Below the pieces are notes generated by a model. It was not told where the DNA came from. It made no database searches and saw nothing but the letters and a program-made list of their open reading frames with translations. From Pseudoxanthomonas winnipegensis (GTDB lineage: Bacteria > Pseudomonadota > Gammaproteobacteria > Xanthomonadales > Xanthomonadaceae), in contig NZ_SHMH01000001.1 in the NCBI RefSeq assembly GCF_004283755.1, forward strand, positions 124,001 to 188,000: 64,000 bases of DNA, given 5' to 3'. The position numbers and the translations under genes were made by a program. Positions 50,947-61,566 of the stretch are shown in pieces; within the stretch, counting starts at the first letter, position 1; each line of letters starts with the position of its first letter.

Positions 50947-52038
50947 TCATACGTTGAAGCGGAAATGCAGGATGTCGCCTTCCTGCACCTTGTACTCCTT
51001 GCCTTCCAGCCGCAGGCGCCCGGCCTCCTTGGCCCCGGCCTCGCCCTTGTACTTGATGAAATCGTCGTAGGCGATGGTCTCGGCGCGAATGAAGCCCTTC
51101 TCGAAGTCGGTGTGGATCACCGCCGCGGCCTTGGGCGCCGTCGAGCCGGCCTTGACCGTCCAGGCGCGCACTTCCTGCACGCCGGCGGTGAAGTAGGTCT
51201 GCAGGCCGAGCAGCTGGTAGGCGGCGCGGATCACGCGGTTCAGGCCGGGCTCTTCCAGGCCCAGGTCGGCCAGGAAGGCGTCGCGGTCGGCGTCCTCCAG
51301 CTGCGAGAGCTCCTCTTCGATCGCCGCCGACACCGGCACCACCTGGGCGCCTTCGGCCTGCGCGCGGGCGCGCACGGCGTCCAGGTGCGGATTGTTCTCG
51401 AAGCCGTCCTCCAGCACGTTGGCGATATACATCACCGGCTTGAGGGTGAGCAGGAACAGGTCGCGCACCAGCGCCTTCTCCTCCTCGTCCAGGCCGGCCG
51501 CACGACCGGGCTTGCCGTCGTCCAGCGCCTTGCGCAGCTTCTCCAGCACCGGCTTGCGCGCGATCATTTCCTTGTCGCCGCCCTTGGCGCCGCGCTCGGC
51601 GCGGTTGAGCGCCTTCTCCACGCTGTCCAGGTCGGCCAGCGCCAGCTCGGTGTCGATGGTCTCGATGTCCGAGATCGGATCGACCTTGTTGTTCACGTGG
51701 ATGATGTCGCCATGCTCGAAGCAGCGCACCACGTGGGTGATCGCATCGACCTCGCGGATGTGCGCCAGAAACTTGTTGCCCAGGCCCTCACCGCTGGCCG
51801 CACCGGCGACCAGGCCGGCGATGTCGACGAACTCCACCGCCGTGGGCACGACCCGCTGCGGCTTGACGATTTCCGCCAGCGCGCCCAGGCGCGGATCCGG
51901 CACCGGCACCACGCCCACGTTGGGCTCGATGGTGCAGAACGGGAAGTTGGCCGCGGCGATGCCCGCCTTGGTCAACGCGTTGAAGAGGGTCGACTTGCCG
52001 ACGTTCGGCAGGCCGACGATGCCGCATTTGATGCCCAT
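50947..52038 (-). CDS. ychF: Ribosome-binding ATPase YchF
   Basis: The 363-residue Obg-family protein starts [20 protein letters not shown] (P-loop GLPNVGKST) and carries the C-terminal TGS domain (about residues 278-361). NKVD-type specificity residues are altered in this family, which prefers ATP. It binds ribosomes and is linked to stress responses. The start at 52038 is the conserved one; upstream in-frame sequence is translated repeat. It forms the classic pth-ychF pair. Confidence 0.97.
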   Translation of the reverse strand: MGIKCGIVGLPNVGKSTLFNALTKAGIAAANFPFCTIEPNVGVVPVPDPRLGALAEIVKPQRVVPTAVEFVDIAGLVAGAASGEGLGNKFLAHIREVDAITHVVRCFEHGDIIHVNNKVDPISDIETIDTELALADLDSVEKALNRAERGAKGGDKEMIARKPVLEKLRKALDDGKPGRAAGLDEEEKALVRDLFLLTLKPVMYIANVLEDGFENNPHLDAVRARAQAEGAQVVPVSAAIEEELSQLEDADRDAFLADLGLEEPGLNRVIRAAYQLLGLQTYFTAGVQEVRAWTVKAGSTAPKAAAVIHTDFEKGFIRAETIAYDDFIKYKGEAGAKEAGRLRLEGKEYKVQEGDILHFRFNV

Positions 52039-52049
52039 GTGTGTCATCC

Positions 52050-52120
52050 GGGAATGGAGAATCGGGAATAGGGAATCGAAGAGCGTGGCCGCCTTTCCAT
52101 TCCCCATTCCCCATTCCCTA
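52050..52120. repeat. Inverted GGGAAT-type repeat between pth and ychF
   Basis: Arms made of GGGAATNGGGAAT words (about 52050-52080 and 52093-52120) are inverted. The right end includes the TAG stop codon of pth. The element spans most of the 79-nt intercistronic region. Confidence 0.75.
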
Positions 52121-52699
52121 TTTGCCCTGCGTGTGCAACCGCTTCATCGCCTCGTTGAAATCGCCGGCCACTGCCAGGGGCAGCACGTCCAGCGCGTCGT
52201 CGATCGCACGGCCGATCAGGATTTCGTCGTCCGCGCTCGGTCGGCCCAGCACCCAGCCGGTGACCTTGTCCTTGTGGCCGGGATGGCCGATGCCGATGCG
52301 CAGGCGGCCGAAGCGCGCGTGGCCCAGCAGCCTGATGGTGTCGCGCAGCCCGTTCTGGCCGCCGTGGCCGCCGTCGAACTTCAGGCGCGCGATGCCGGGC
52401 GGCAGGTCCAGTTCGTCGTGGACCAGCAGCGTCTGCTCGGGCTCGAGCTTCCAGAAGCGCAGGGCCGCCACGACCGACTTGCCCGATAGATTCATGTAGG
52501 TGGCCGGCTTGAGCAGGCGCACCGTCTGCCCGCCAAGGCTGACCTGGGCGGTCTCGCCGAACAGCTTGGCGTCCACGGCGAAGCGCGCGCCCAGCTGCAT
52601 GGCGAGGGTGTCGACAAAACGGAACCCGGCGTTGTGCCGGGTCCGCAGGTGTTCGGGTCCGGGATTGCCCAGCCCGACGATGAGACGCACGCCTTCCAT
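52118..52699 (-). CDS. pth: Peptidyl-tRNA hydrolase
   Basis: The 193-residue enzyme frees tRNA from prematurely released peptidyl-tRNA. It shows [19 protein letters not shown] (about residues 8-26), with the catalytic His in RHNAG, and the conserved [11 protein letters not shown] (about 112-122). Length is normal. Its stop TAG falls inside the adjoining GGGAAT repeat. It lies between rplY and ychF. Confidence 0.97.
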   Translation of the reverse strand: MEGVRLIVGLGNPGPEHLRTRHNAGFRFVDTLAMQLGARFAVDAKLFGETAQVSLGGQTVRLLKPATYMNLSGKSVVAALRFWKLEPEQTLLVHDELDLPPGIARLKFDGGHGGQNGLRDTIRLLGHARFGRLRIGIGHPGHKDKVTGWVLGRPSADDEILIGRAIDDALDVLPLAVAGDFNEAMKRLHTQGK

Positions 52700-52753
52700 C
52701 GAAGGTTCGCCGAACCGCCGGGACGCGCCGCTGGCGCGCCCCGGCGCGTCCGG

Positions 52754-53422
52754 TTACTCGGCGTCCTTGGCTTCGCTGTCGTCGGCGACCTTGGCGGCCG
52801 GCACGTCGGCCGACGCCTCGCCCTCGGCGGACTCGTCCTCGACCTTGACGTACTTGGCGGTGACCACGGCCACGTCGTGCTCGGCGCCCAGCTTCAGCTC
52901 CGGCAGTTCCACGCCCTTGGGCAGCTTGAGCTGCGAGAGGTGGATCACGTCGCCGACGGCCAGGTTGGACAGGTCCAGCTCGATGAACTCGGGCAGGTCG
53001 CCCGGCAGGCACTCGACCACGACTTCGTTGAGCTCGTGGGCGACCACGACGTCGGCGGCCTTGCCGGCCGGCGAGGTGTCCTGGCCCAGGAAGTGCAGCG
53101 GCACGGCGGTGCGGATGGACTCCTTGTCGTTCACGCGCTGGAAGTCCAGGTGCATGATCTGCTGCTTGTACGGATGGCGCTGCATGTCACGCAGCAGCAC
53201 CTTCTGCACGTCGCCGTTGAGGCTCAGCGAGAGGATCGAGGAGTAGAACCAGTCGTGCTGGCTGGCCAGCCAGACGTCGTTGTGGCTCAGCTGGATGCTG
53301 ACCGGCTTGAGGTCGCCACCGTAGACGATGGCGGGGACGCTACCAGCGTGACGCAGGCGGCGGCTCGCACCCTTCCCCCCGTCCTCGCGGCGCTCCACCT
53401 TGATTTCATGTGTCGTTGCCAT
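52754..53422 (-). CDS. rplY: 50S ribosomal protein L25, long (Ctc/TL5) form
   Basis: The 222-residue protein starts MATTHEIKVERREDGGKGAS. It has the N-terminal 5S rRNA-binding L25 domain (about residues 1-95) and a C-terminal TL5 beta domain (about 100-190) with an acidic tail (DESAEGEASADV). The E. coli L25 is only the first domain. The start at 53422 is the conserved one. It is in the prs-rplY-pth-ychF order common in this family. Confidence 0.95.
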   Translation of the reverse strand: MATTHEIKVERREDGGKGASRRLRHAGSVPAIVYGGDLKPVSIQLSHNDVWLASQHDWFYSSILSLSLNGDVQKVLLRDMQRHPYKQQIMHLDFQRVNDKESIRTAVPLHFLGQDTSPAGKAADVVVAHELNEVVVECLPGDLPEFIELDLSNLAVGDVIHLSQLKLPKGVELPELKLGAEHDVAVVTAKYVKVEDESAEGEASADVPAAKVADDSEAKDAE

Positions 53423-53504
53423 GGGTTTTTCACTTCTTTGCTTGAGTAAGCCACCTCGCGGTGGCGATGCGACTCCCCCGCGACCAGGAGAGCCGTTGGA
53501 AGGC

Positions 53505-53584
53505 CGGGATTCGGCATTCGGGATTGGGGATTCGCCAAGCGCGCTAACGCCTTGCGAATCGCCAATGCCCAATCCCCAATCCCG
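53505..53584. repeat. Inverted GGGATT-type repeat between prs and rplY
   Basis: Arms of GGGATTNGGGATTCG words (about 53505-53539 and 53551-53584) are inverted around GCGCTAACGC. It reaches to within 4 nt of the prs stop codon. Confidence 0.75.
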
Positions 53585-53587
53585 ACC

Positions 53588-54547
53588 TCAATCCACGTAC
53601 AGCGAGCTGACCGACTCGCCGAAGGCGATGCGGCGGATGGTCTCGGCCAGCATGCTGGCCACCGACAGCTGACGGATCTTGCTGCAGCCCTTGGCCGCAT
53701 CCGACAGCGGGATGGTGTCGGTGACCACCAGCTCGTCCAGCACCGACTTGTTGAGGTTGTCCACGGCCGGGCCGGACAGCACCGGATGGGTGCAGTAGGC
53801 GGCGACCTTGGTCGCGCCCCGGTCCTTCAGCGCCGCGGCGGCGGCGCACAGGGTGCCGGCGGTGTCGACGATGTCGTCGACCATCACGCACTCCTTGCCC
53901 TCGACGTCGCCGATGATGTTCATCACCGTGGACACGTTGGCGCGCGGACGGCGCTTGTCGATGATCGCCAGCTCCGCATCGTCCAGGCGCTTGGCGACCG
54001 CGCGGGCGCGCACCACGCCGCCCACGTCCGGCGAGACCACCATCATCTTGTCGGTACCGTAGGCGCGCCAGATGTCGGCCAGCAGCAGCGGCGAGGCGTA
54101 GACGTTGTCGACCGGGATGTCGAAGAAGCCCTGGATCTGGTCGGCGTGCAGATCGACGGTGAGCACGCGGTCGGCGTTGACCGCGCTGAACATCTTGGCG
54201 GCGACCTTGGCGGTGATCGGCACGCGCGAGGAGCGCAGGCGGCGATCCTGGCGCGAGTAGCCGAAGTACGGCACCACCGCGGTGACGCTGGCGGCGCTGG
54301 CGCGCTTGAGCGCGTCGATGATCACCAGCAGCTCCATCAGGTTCTCGGCGCTGGGCGCGCAGGTCGGCTGGATCACGAACACCTCCTGCCGGCGCACGTT
54401 CTCCTCGATCTCCACCTGCACCTCGCCGTCGGAGAAGCGCGAGACCATCGCCTTGCCCGGACGCACGCCGAGTTCGCGGCAGATGCTGTGGGCCAGCGGC
54501 TTGTTGGCGTTGCCGGAAAAGACCAGCAGGCTGCGATCGTCTTGCAT
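53588..54547 (-). CDS. prs: Ribose-phosphate pyrophosphokinase (PRPP synthase)
   Basis: The 319-residue enzyme makes PRPP from ribose 5-phosphate and ATP for nucleotide, histidine and tryptophan synthesis. The start [20 protein letters not shown] at 54547 and the motifs [10 protein letters not shown] (about 38-47), [16 protein letters not shown] (about 97-112) and the PRPP-binding [10 protein letters not shown] (about 219-228) are intact. It lies just downstream of tRNA-Gln and ispE, with a 148-nt leader after the tRNA. Confidence 0.97.
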   Translation of the reverse strand: MQDDRSLLVFSGNANKPLAHSICRELGVRPGKAMVSRFSDGEVQVEIEENVRRQEVFVIQPTCAPSAENLMELLVIIDALKRASAASVTAVVPYFGYSRQDRRLRSSRVPITAKVAAKMFSAVNADRVLTVDLHADQIQGFFDIPVDNVYASPLLLADIWRAYGTDKMMVVSPDVGGVVRARAVAKRLDDAELAIIDKRRPRANVSTVMNIIGDVEGKECVMVDDIVDTAGTLCAAAAALKDRGATKVAAYCTHPVLSGPAVDNLNKSVLDELVVTDTIPLSDAAKGCSKIRQLSVASMLAETIRRIAFGESVSSLYVD

Positions 54548-54695
54548 GGGAATCTCGTGGGACAGCGGCAGGAAAGCGGGATGGACGGCACTGCGCGGGC
54601 GCCGGACTGCGTGGCGTGCAGGCCGAGGACTCGCCTTGCGCGTCCCGGGCCGATGAGGCAACCGGTCGGGCCGCGCGCGCATGCGATGAGGACAT

Positions 54696-54773
54696 TGGCT
54701 GGGGCGGTAGGATTCGAACCTACGAAATGCCGGGATCAAAACCCGGTGCCTTAGGCCTCTTGGCGACGCCCCA
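54696..54773 (-). tRNA. tRNA-Gln (TTG)
   Basis: The 78-nt gene has acceptor stem TGGGGCG / CGCCCCA, anticodon TTG in GTTTTGATC, T-loop TTCGAAT and an encoded CCA end. It starts 5 nt after the ispE stop, so it is probably processed from the lolB-ispE transcript. Confidence 0.96.
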
Positions 54774-54778
54774 GTGGA

Positions 54779-55660
54779 TCAGTCCTTGCGTGCGCTCCCG
54801 TCCAGGGCGTCCAGCAGGGGCGAACGCGCCGCCCCGGCCACCACCCAGCCGCGCAGTTCGCTCGGCAGCAAGGCCAGTCCGGCCTGGGCGGCCTGAAGGC
54901 TTGCGAACTCCACGAAACAGCCGCTGCCCGTCCCCGTCAGTCGTGGCGTCCCGATGCGCGAGAGCGTGGCGAAGACCGCCTCGATGGCAGGTTCGCGACG
55001 ACGCAGCACCGGCTCGAACACGTTGTCGGGCACGGATCCGGAAAGGAAGTCCGCTATTTTCACGGGTGCGGCATTGCGCGTCAAATCCGGGGAGGCGAAC
55101 AGGACCGGCGTGGCGACATGCAGGCCGGGGTCGACCAGCACATACCAGGCCGGCGGCAGCGCGATCGGGGTCAGGCGCTCGCCGACGCCTTCGGCCCAGG
55201 CGTTGCGCCCTCGCACGAAGATCGGCACGTCCGCGCCCAGCGTCAGGCCCAGCGCGGCCAGCGCGTCCTCGCCCAGGGCCGTGCCCCAGAGGTGGTCCAG
55301 GACGCGCAGGACGGTGGCGGCATCGGACGAACCGCCGCCGAAGCCACCGCCGGCCGGAATGCGCTTTTCGACGCGGATATCCGCACCAAGCGCGACGTTG
55401 GCGTGCTTTTGCAGCAACTTGGCGGCACGAACCAGCAGATCGTCGGCCTCCGCCACGCCCGGCACCGAGTCGCCGACGCGGGCGATCACCCCGTCCTGGC
55501 GCAGCCGGATGCCGACAGTGTCGCCCCAGTCCAGCAGCCGGAAGGCGCTCTGCAGCTCGTGGTAGCCATCCGGGCGACGGCCGGTGATGCGCAGACACAG
55601 GTTCAGCTTGGCCGGCGCCGGCCACCAGGACCAGCCGCCGGGCACGAGGGACTGGCTCAT
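54779..55660 (-). CDS. ispE: 4-diphosphocytidyl-2-C-methyl-D-erythritol kinase
   Basis: The 293-residue GHMP kinase phosphorylates CDP-methylerythritol in the non-mevalonate isoprenoid pathway. It has [21 protein letters not shown] (core AKLNLCL, about residues 17-23) and the ATP-binding [14 protein letters not shown] (about 102-115), plus [11 protein letters not shown] (about 241-251). Its ATG overlaps the lolB stop as ATGA, so translation is coupled. Confidence 0.97.
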   Translation of the reverse strand: MSQSLVPGGWSWWPAPAKLNLCLRITGRRPDGYHELQSAFRLLDWGDTVGIRLRQDGVIARVGDSVPGVAEADDLLVRAAKLLQKHANVALGADIRVEKRIPAGGGFGGGSSDAATVLRVLDHLWGTALGEDALAALGLTLGADVPIFVRGRNAWAEGVGERLTPIALPPAWYVLVDPGLHVATPVLFASPDLTRNAAPVKIADFLSGSVPDNVFEPVLRRREPAIEAVFATLSRIGTPRLTGTGSGCFVEFASLQAAQAGLALLPSELRGWVVAGAARSPLLDALDGSARKD

Positions 55661-56304
55661 GGCGTCGCGACGGCCGGTTGCCAGGTGTCGACGATCAGGC
55701 GCACGCGCGCATCGCCGCGCTGGGCCTCGATCCGTGCCGGCAGCGCCGGCGTGCCGTCCGCCGCCGGCGGCTGCCAGGCGGTGAAGTCGATGGTCCAGCC
55801 GCCCTGCTGCAGCCGGGACAGCTGCCCGTCGGCACCGTAGGCGAGCCGGGCCGGCGCCAGCGTCGGCGCGGCCTGACCGCGGATCCAGTAGGCCAGGGCC
55901 TGCACGGGAATCTCCCAGCCGGTGGTCTCAAACAGCAGCTGGCCGGCGTCGGCGCCCTGGCGCGGGCCGCCGTCAACGCCCTCCAGCCGCACGTGCCCGG
56001 GGCTGCCGACCAGGCGCCAGGTCTGGCGCGTGACCGGTGCGGCGAGCGCGACATCGAATGCGTCGCTGCGCTGGGTCCAGTCGATGCGGCCGCTGCCGCC
56101 CTTGTCGGCGCGGCGGATCGCCACCCGCCCGGTCATCGACCAGTCGCGGTGGGCGGCCAGCCAGGTCTCGCGCGCGGCCTGGGCGTCGGCCGCGATACCA
56201 GCATCGACCGGGGCCGGCGCCGGTCCACGCACGCCGGGGCTGGCGCAGCCAGCCAGCAGCAGGACGCCGCACAGCGCGGCCACGGACAGGAGGCGAGCGA
56301 TCAT
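55657..56304 (-). CDS. lolB: Outer-membrane lipoprotein receptor LolB
   Basis: The 215-residue protein begins with a lipoprotein signal (lipobox LLAGC, about residues 15-19). The LolB features [20 protein letters not shown] (about residues 57-76) and the C-terminal RLIVDTW follow. It inserts lipoproteins delivered by LolA into the outer membrane. Its start overlaps the TPR gene stop (ATGA) and its stop overlaps the ispE start, forming a tightly coupled chain. Confidence 0.9.
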   Translation of the reverse strand: MIARLLSVAALCGVLLLAGCASPGVRGPAPAPVDAGIAADAQAARETWLAAHRDWSMTGRVAIRRADKGGSGRIDWTQRSDAFDVALAAPVTRQTWRLVGSPGHVRLEGVDGGPRQGADAGQLLFETTGWEIPVQALAYWIRGQAAPTLAPARLAYGADGQLSRLQQGGWTIDFTAWQPPAADGTPALPARIEAQRGDARVRLIVDTWQPAVATP

Positions 56305-57983
56305 GCGCCGGTCTTCTCCAGCGCGCGCTGCAGCGAGCGGTTGTCCGGATCGAGCCGGCGCGCCTCTTCGAACAGCTTGCGCGCCTCCTCGTGCTGGCCC
56401 TTCTCCCACAGCAGCTGGCCCAGGTGGGCGGCGATCTCCGGGTCCTTCATCAGCGTGTAGGCGCGGCGCAGCTGCACCAGCGCCTCGTCCTTGCGGCCCA
56501 GGCGATAGAGCACCCAGCCGTAGCTGTCGATGATCGCCGCCTCGTCCGGCGCCGCGGCGCGGGCGCGGTCGATCAGCTCCAGCGCTTCCTTGTAGCGGTC
56601 GGTGCGGTCGGCCAGGGTGTAGCCCAGCGCGTTGAGCGCGGCGGTGTTGGTCGGGTCGGTGACCAGCACGCGGCGCAGGTCGGCCTCGGCGCGGTCGATG
56701 CGGTCGCGCCGCTCCCAGGCCAGGCCGCGCGCGTAGAGCAGGTTGTTGTCGTCGGGATAGGCGGCCAGGCCGCGGGCCAGGGCGTCCAGTTCGCCGGCAT
56801 CGTCGTCGTGCTTCTGGCGCAGTTCGGCCTCCAGCAGGTAGGCGTCGCGGCGGGCGGATTCGTCGATGGACGCGTCGGCCTGCATGGCATGGACCCGGGC
56901 GAAGGCCTCTTCGGTGCGGCCGAGCTGGTCGAGGGTGCCGATCGCGCGCAGGCCCGCCTCGATCGCGTGCTCGCCGGCGCCGACGCCCTCGTACCACCCC
57001 AGCGCGTCCTGCGGGCGCTTGAGGTATTCGGCGATCTGGCCCAGCAGCAGGCGCTGGGCCGGGTCCTGCGCCTCGGCCGAGGCCTTGGCCTCGTCGTACA
57101 GCGCGGCCAGGCCGGCGTCATCCTGGGCCTTGGCCAGCAGCGAGGCGCGCAACCCGAAGCTGCGCGTGTCCTGCGGCCCCTTGGCCAGGGCGGCGGCGGC
57201 CAGCGCGGGCGAGCCCAGGTGGTCGTATTCGGCGGCCACGCCCAGGCGCACAGATGGGTCCAGGTTGGCCTGGCCCTGCAGGTCGGCCAGCACCTGGCGG
57301 GCCTGGTCGAGCTTGCCAGCCTGGCGCAGCTGGCTGGCATGCAGCAGGGCCACGCGCGGATTGACCGGGAAGCGCTTGACCACCTCGCCGACGATGCGTT
57401 CGGCCAGCGCCGGCTGGTCCAGCGACTGGGCCAGGCCGCCGAAGGCCAGCCAGGCGGTCAGGTCGTTCGGCAGCGCCTTGTCGTCCAGCAGCTGGCCGAG
57501 CAGGCGCCCGGCCAGGGCCGGGTCGCGGCCGCCGCTGCCCAGCACGGTCAGCGCGTAGCGCCAGGCCTGCGGGTCCCTGTCGCGCAGCAGGGATTCGAGC
57601 TGGCGCCGGGCCACGCGCTCGCGCCCCTCGCGCAGCGCCACGGTGGCCTGGGCCGCGCGCATGGCCAGCGAACTGGGCGCGCGCTGCTGCCACAGCGCCA
57701 GCGCCTGCGCGGCGCGCGCGTCGTCATTGGCCAGCAGGGCGATGCGGGTGGCCAGTTCGGCCAGGCCCACGTCGTGGCCGGCCTGGGCGGCCTGCAGGTA
57801 CCAGCGCGCGGCCTCGGGCAGCTTGCCAGCCTGCAGGGCGAATTCGCCGGCCATGACCGGCTCGAGCACCGCGCCGGTCGTCCCGCCTGGCGGGACCGAC
57901 TCCTTGGCGAGGACCGCGGCAGAGGATGCGAATCCGGCAACGAACAGCAGCAACGGCGGGACGAAACGCATCTTTGCGGGCAT
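56301..57983 (-). CDS. Exported TPR-repeat protein
   Basis: The 560-residue product has a signal peptide ([20 protein letters not shown]; cleavage near AVLA) and many TPR-like helical pairs. The clearest are in the C-terminal half ([59 protein letters not shown]). Such proteins are scaffolds; no enzyme motif is seen. An internal ATG at 57971 (MRFV) is an alternative start. It is the first gene of the lolB-ispE-tRNA-Gln chain and divergent from hemA, a context common in this family. Confidence 0.85.
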   Translation of the reverse strand: MPAKMRFVPPLLLFVAGFASSAAVLAKESVPPGGTTGAVLEPVMAGEFALQAGKLPEAARWYLQAAQAGHDVGLAELATRIALLANDDARAAQALALWQQRAPSSLAMRAAQATVALREGRERVARRQLESLLRDRDPQAWRYALTVLGSGGRDPALAGRLLGQLLDDKALPNDLTAWLAFGGLAQSLDQPALAERIVGEVVKRFPVNPRVALLHASQLRQAGKLDQARQVLADLQGQANLDPSVRLGVAAEYDHLGSPALAAAALAKGPQDTRSFGLRASLLAKAQDDAGLAALYDEAKASAEAQDPAQRLLLGQIAEYLKRPQDALGWYEGVGAGEHAIEAGLRAIGTLDQLGRTEEAFARVHAMQADASIDESARRDAYLLEAELRQKHDDDAGELDALARGLAAYPDDNNLLYARGLAWERRDRIDRAEADLRRVLVTDPTNTAALNALGYTLADRTDRYKEALELIDRARAAAPDEAAIIDSYGWVLYRLGRKDEALVQLRRAYTLMKDPEIAAHLGQLLWEKGQHEEARKLFEEARRLDPDNRSLQRALEKTGA

Positions 57984-58047
57984 TAGGGGGAACCGGGCCG
58001 TAAAATGGCAGGCAACAACACGCCAGCAGCTTAGCGCAAGCCCCGAA

Positions 58048-59328
58048 ATGACGTTGTGGGTCCTTGGACTGAATCACCAGACCGCGCCGGTCACCCTGCG
58101 CGAACGGGTGGCCTTTGCCGGCGAGGCGCTGCCTGCGGCGCTGGACGCGCTGCGCGCCCTGCCGCAGGTCAGCGAGGCCGCGCTGCTGTCCACCTGCAAC
58201 CGGACCGAGCTCTACGCCGTGGCCGACGACGCCACGCCGCTGGTGCAGTGGCTGGCCGCGCATGGCGAGGGACTGGACACGTATCTGTATCGCCACCGCG
58301 ATGCCGACGCGGTGCGCCACCTGTTCCGCGTGGCCACCGGGCTGGATTCCATGGTGCTGGGCGAGCCGCAGATCCTGGGCCAGGTGAAGGACGCCTGGGC
58401 CCTGGCGCGCGAGCATCAGGCGCTGGGCAGCGGCCTGGACCGGCTGTTCCAGCAGGCCTTCGCCGTGGCCAAGCGCGCGCGCACCGACACCCGCGTCGGC
58501 GCCAACCCGGTGTCGGTGGCCTCCACCGCGGTGCGGCTGGCGCAGAACTCCTTCGCCCGCCTGAGCGACTCGACCGTGCTGCTGGTCGGCGCCGGCGAGA
58601 CCATCGAGCTGGCCGCCCGGCATCTGAGCGAAGGCAAGGTGCGGCGCCTGCTGATCGCCAACCGCACCCTGGCCCATGCCCAGGCGCTGGCCAGCCAGCA
58701 CGGCGGCTATGCCCTGCCCCTGGACGAGCTGGACCGCCACCTGGCCGAGGCCGACGTGGTGTTCTCCGCCACCGCCGCGCGCGAGCCGGTGATCAGCCGC
58801 GCGCAGGTCGCCCAGGCGCTGACGCGGCGCCGGCACAAGCCGATGATGCTGTTCGACCTGGCCGTGCCGCGCGACATCGAGGCCAGCGTCGCCGACCTGG
58901 CCGACGCCTATCTCTACACGGTCGACGACCTGGAGCGCGCGGTCGAGGAAAACCGCCGCAGCCGCCGCCAGGCCGCCGACGAGGCCGAGGCCATCATCGA
59001 CCTGCAGGTGGCGCGCTTCGTCGAGACGCTGCAGGCCGCCCCGCGCCAGGAGCCGCTCAAGCGCCTGCGCGCCTACGGCGAGACCACGCGCCGCGATGCG
59101 CTGGAGAAGGCCCAGGCGCAGCTGGCCAACGGCCGCGACCCGGCCCAGGTGCTGGAGCAGCTGGCCCACACCCTGACCAATCGCCTGCTGCACCCGCCGA
59201 CCGCCGCCCTGCGCGAAGCGGCGCTGCGCGGCGATACCGAACTCACCCGCGCCGCCGAACGGCTGTTCCCGGCCAAGGCCCCCTACTCCCACGCCACGTT
59301 GCCCGATGACGCCGACCCTGCGCCGTAA
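58048..59328 (+). CDS. hemA: Glutamyl-tRNA reductase
   Basis: The 426-residue enzyme reduces Glu-tRNA(Glu) to glutamate-1-semialdehyde, the first committed step of haem synthesis. The catalytic Cys50 lies in [11 protein letters not shown]. The [17 protein letters not shown] signature (about residues 98-114), the NADPH domain ([16 protein letters not shown], about 181-196) and the C-terminal dimerisation helices are present. The start at 58048 matches the conserved [10 protein letters not shown]. It overlaps prfA by 23 nt and is divergent from the TPR gene. Confidence 0.97.
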   Translation: MTLWVLGLNHQTAPVTLRERVAFAGEALPAALDALRALPQVSEAALLSTCNRTELYAVADDATPLVQWLAAHGEGLDTYLYRHRDADAVRHLFRVATGLDSMVLGEPQILGQVKDAWALAREHQALGSGLDRLFQQAFAVAKRARTDTRVGANPVSVASTAVRLAQNSFARLSDSTVLLVGAGETIELAARHLSEGKVRRLLIANRTLAHAQALASQHGGYALPLDELDRHLAEADVVFSATAAREPVISRAQVAQALTRRRHKPMMLFDLAVPRDIEASVADLADAYLYTVDDLERAVEENRRSRRQAADEAEAIIDLQVARFVETLQAAPRQEPLKRLRAYGETTRRDALEKAQAQLANGRDPAQVLEQLAHTLTNRLLHPPTAALREAALRGDTELTRAAERLFPAKAPYSHATLPDDADPAP

Positions 59329-60388
59329 GCTGGAAGCGCTGGCCGAGCGTCGCGAAGAACTCGAACGCCTGCTCGCGGACCCGTCCGTCGTCGCCGACAC
59401 CACGCGCTTCCGCGACCTCTCGCGCGAGTTCGCCCAGCTGGCGCCGCTGGCCAGCGCACTGGACGCCGAGGTGCGCGCCAAGGCCGACCTGGTCGCCGCC
59501 GAGGCGCTGCGCGCCGACCCGGAGATGCGCGAGCTGGCCGAAGAGGAAATCGCCAGCGCGCAGACGCGCCTGGCCGAGCTGGAGGACGAACTGCTGGCCC
59601 TGCTGGTCCCGCGCGATCCGCGCGACGAGGGCAACCTGTTCCTGGAGGTGCGCGCCGGCACCGGCGGCGACGAGGCGGCGATCTTCGCCGGCGACCTGTT
59701 CCGCATGTACGCGCGCTACGCCGAGCGCCAGGGCTGGAAGGTGGAAGTGGAATCCGACAGCCCCGGCGAGCACGGCGGCTACAAGGAAGTGGTGGCGCGC
59801 ATCGTCGGCCGCGGCGCGTATTCCCGGCTGAAGTTCGAGTCGGGCACCCATCGCGTGCAGCGCGTGCCGGCGACCGAATCGCAGGGCCGCATCCATACCT
59901 CCGCCGCGACGGTGGCGATCATCCCCGAGGCCGACGAGGTCGAGGAGATCGTGATCAATCCGGCCGATCTGAAGGTCGACACCTTCCGCTCCTCCGGCGC
60001 CGGCGGCCAGCACGTCAACAAGACCGATTCGGCGATCCGCATCACCCACGTGCCGACCGGCGTGGTGGTCGAGTCGCAGACCGAGCGCAGCCAGCACGCC
60101 AACCGCGACAAGGCGATGAAGCGGCTCAAGGCCCAGCTGCTGGACGCCGAGCGCAGCCGGCAGGCCGCGGCCGAGGCGCAGACGCGCAAGCTGCAGGTCG
60201 GCAGCGGCGACCGCAGCCAGCGCATCCGCACCTACAACTTCCCGCAGGGCCGCATCACCGACCACCGCGTCGAGGGCCTGACCCTGTACGACCTGCCCAA
60301 CATCATCGAAGGCGGCCTGGACGAGCTGATCGGCCGGCTGGCGCAGGAGCACCAGGCCGACGAACTGGCGCGGTTGGCTGAGGGCTGA
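59306..60388 (+). CDS. prfA: Peptide chain release factor 1
   Basis: The 360-residue factor ends translation at UAA and UAG. The codon-reading tripeptide PAT is at residues 188-190 and the catalytic GGQ at 233-235 ([15 protein letters not shown]). It begins inside the end of hemA. prmC, which methylates the GGQ glutamine and often follows prfA, is not found next to it. Confidence 0.98.
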   Translation: MTPTLRRKLEALAERREELERLLADPSVVADTTRFRDLSREFAQLAPLASALDAEVRAKADLVAAEALRADPEMRELAEEEIASAQTRLAELEDELLALLVPRDPRDEGNLFLEVRAGTGGDEAAIFAGDLFRMYARYAERQGWKVEVESDSPGEHGGYKEVVARIVGRGAYSRLKFESGTHRVQRVPATESQGRIHTSAATVAIIPEADEVEEIVINPADLKVDTFRSSGAGGQHVNKTDSAIRITHVPTGVVVESQTERSQHANRDKAMKRLKAQLLDAERSRQAAAEAQTRKLQVGSGDRSQRIRTYNFPQGRITDHRVEGLTLYDLPNIIEGGLDELIGRLAQEHQADELARLAEG

Positions 60389-60825
60389 GCCAAGCGCAGA
60401 GCGTGGGCGCGCCTGCTGGGTGGATCAGGCCGTCGTTCCGGCACGCGCGTAGCGGGTCGAGGGAACGGCGCGACAGGCTGAAAGCCAAGAGCGCGGTGGG
60501 GAGAGCCCGCGCCGTCCATGCACTCGCGGACATGCATCAGTCCGTCATTCCCGCGAAGGCGGGAATCCATGGACGTGACGCTTCAGATCACAGGGCATCG
60601 AACCAGGTGATGGCCGCCCCAAGGCAGAACACCAACAGCCGTGGCTCCTGCGGACGCGGGCACCCAGTGCCTTCGAGTTTCCCGCGTCAACGTCCATGGG
60701 TTCCCGCCTTCGCGGGAACGACGGTAGTGGGACTGTAGGGACTTGAAACAGGGAGCCCACTGGAAGGTGCATGCTTCCAGGAAGCGACAGTCCGCCTGAC
60801 CCTGTTCCGCCGGCTAGCCCGTCGC
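60389..60825. other. 437-nt gap between prfA and the anti-sigma gene
   Basis: No convincing gene is present. The gap holds two CCCGCGAAGGCGGG palindromes in opposite orientation (60544-60569 and 60697-60722) with about 130 nt of unrelated sequence between. No T-tailed terminator for prfA was recognised. Confidence 0.65.
60544..60722. repeat. REPIN-like pair of inverted REP units
   Basis: Unit 60544-60569 (GTCATTCCCGCGAAGGCGGG...) and unit 60697-60722 are reverse complements with two or three mismatches; the match extends into CATGGACG on the inner side. Paired inverted REPs are the usual mobile form of these elements. Confidence 0.75.
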
Positions 60826-61566
60826 TCAGCGCCAGCCCGCCTTGCGCGCAGCCTGCTCCCCACCGGCATCCAGCGCGTCGCCGTCGATACGCGCATCCAC
60901 CGCATCGAGCACCGCCGGCGGCAGCGGCGAGGCGGCCTGCCTGAGCTCGCCCTGCGCGTGCTCGGCATCGCGCGCCAGCACCGGCAGCGACCAGCCCTGG
61001 GCGCCGCGGCAGGCCAGGCCCGCGGTCCTGGCCGATTCGACGCGGAAGGCGCGGCAGTACTGCCCGTCCTGGTCGCGGAAGCTCAGGGCGATCTGCACCT
61101 TGCCCGCGCGGTCGGCAGAGAGCTGATCGTCCAGCGCGGCGGCCAGCGCGCCGCGTGCCTGCAGGCCGTCGGCGCCCTGCACCCAATCCGCGCCGCCGGT
61201 GCCGCGCAGCCAGGGCAGCGCGATCACCGCCAGCACGACGCCGGCCGCCAGCGCGCCCAGATGCGTCCACAGCGTGCGCGCCCGCTTGCGCGGCGGGAAC
61301 GCCACCACGTTGCTCGGCGCCGCCGTCGGCTCGGCCGCGGGCGATGCCGCGCCGTGGCCCAGGACGAACTGCACCAGCGCGTCGGGCATCGGCTCCTCGA
61401 GCGTGGCGGCATGCGAAGTGCGCAGGCGCGCGTCCAGACGCTGCTGCCGCGCCACACGCGCGGCCAGTTCCGGATCGCGCGCCAGCGCGGCATCGACCTG
61501 CGCCGCGTCCTGCGGGTCCAGCTCTTCGTCCAGGTAAGCCATCAGGGTGGCGTCGTCGATGTTCAT
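60826..61566 (-). CDS. Membrane-anchored anti-sigma factor
   Basis: The 246-residue protein has an N-terminal cytoplasmic anti-sigma-like helical domain (MNIDDATLMAYLDEELDPQD, residues 1-70), a proline/alanine linker, one transmembrane helix (about 100-119) and a periplasmic domain with two cysteines (Cys171, Cys186). The HxxxCxxC zinc motif of many anti-sigmas is absent. Its ATG overlaps the sigma gene stop (ATGA), so the pair is translationally coupled. It should hold the ECF sigma inactive until a periplasmic signal releases it; the signal is unknown. Confidence 0.85.
   Translation of the reverse strand: MNIDDATLMAYLDEELDPQDAAQVDAALARDPELAARVARQQRLDARLRTSHAATLEEPMPDALVQFVLGHGAASPAAEPTAAPSNVVAFPPRKRARTLWTHLGALAAGVVLAVIALPWLRGTGGADWVQGADGLQARGALAAALDDQLSADRAGKVQIALSFRDQDGQYCRAFRVESARTAGLACRGAQGWSLPVLARDAEHAQGELRQAASPLPPAVLDAVDARIDGDALDAGGEQAARKAGWR

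Noticed and set aside
52039-52107. Upstream ATG extending ychF by 23 residues
   Set aside because: The extension is translated GGGAAT repeat; the P-loop start MGIKCGIVG is the conserved one.
60389-60825. Search for prmC after prfA
   Set aside because: No frame with the NPPY methyltransferase motif is present; the gap contains only repeats.
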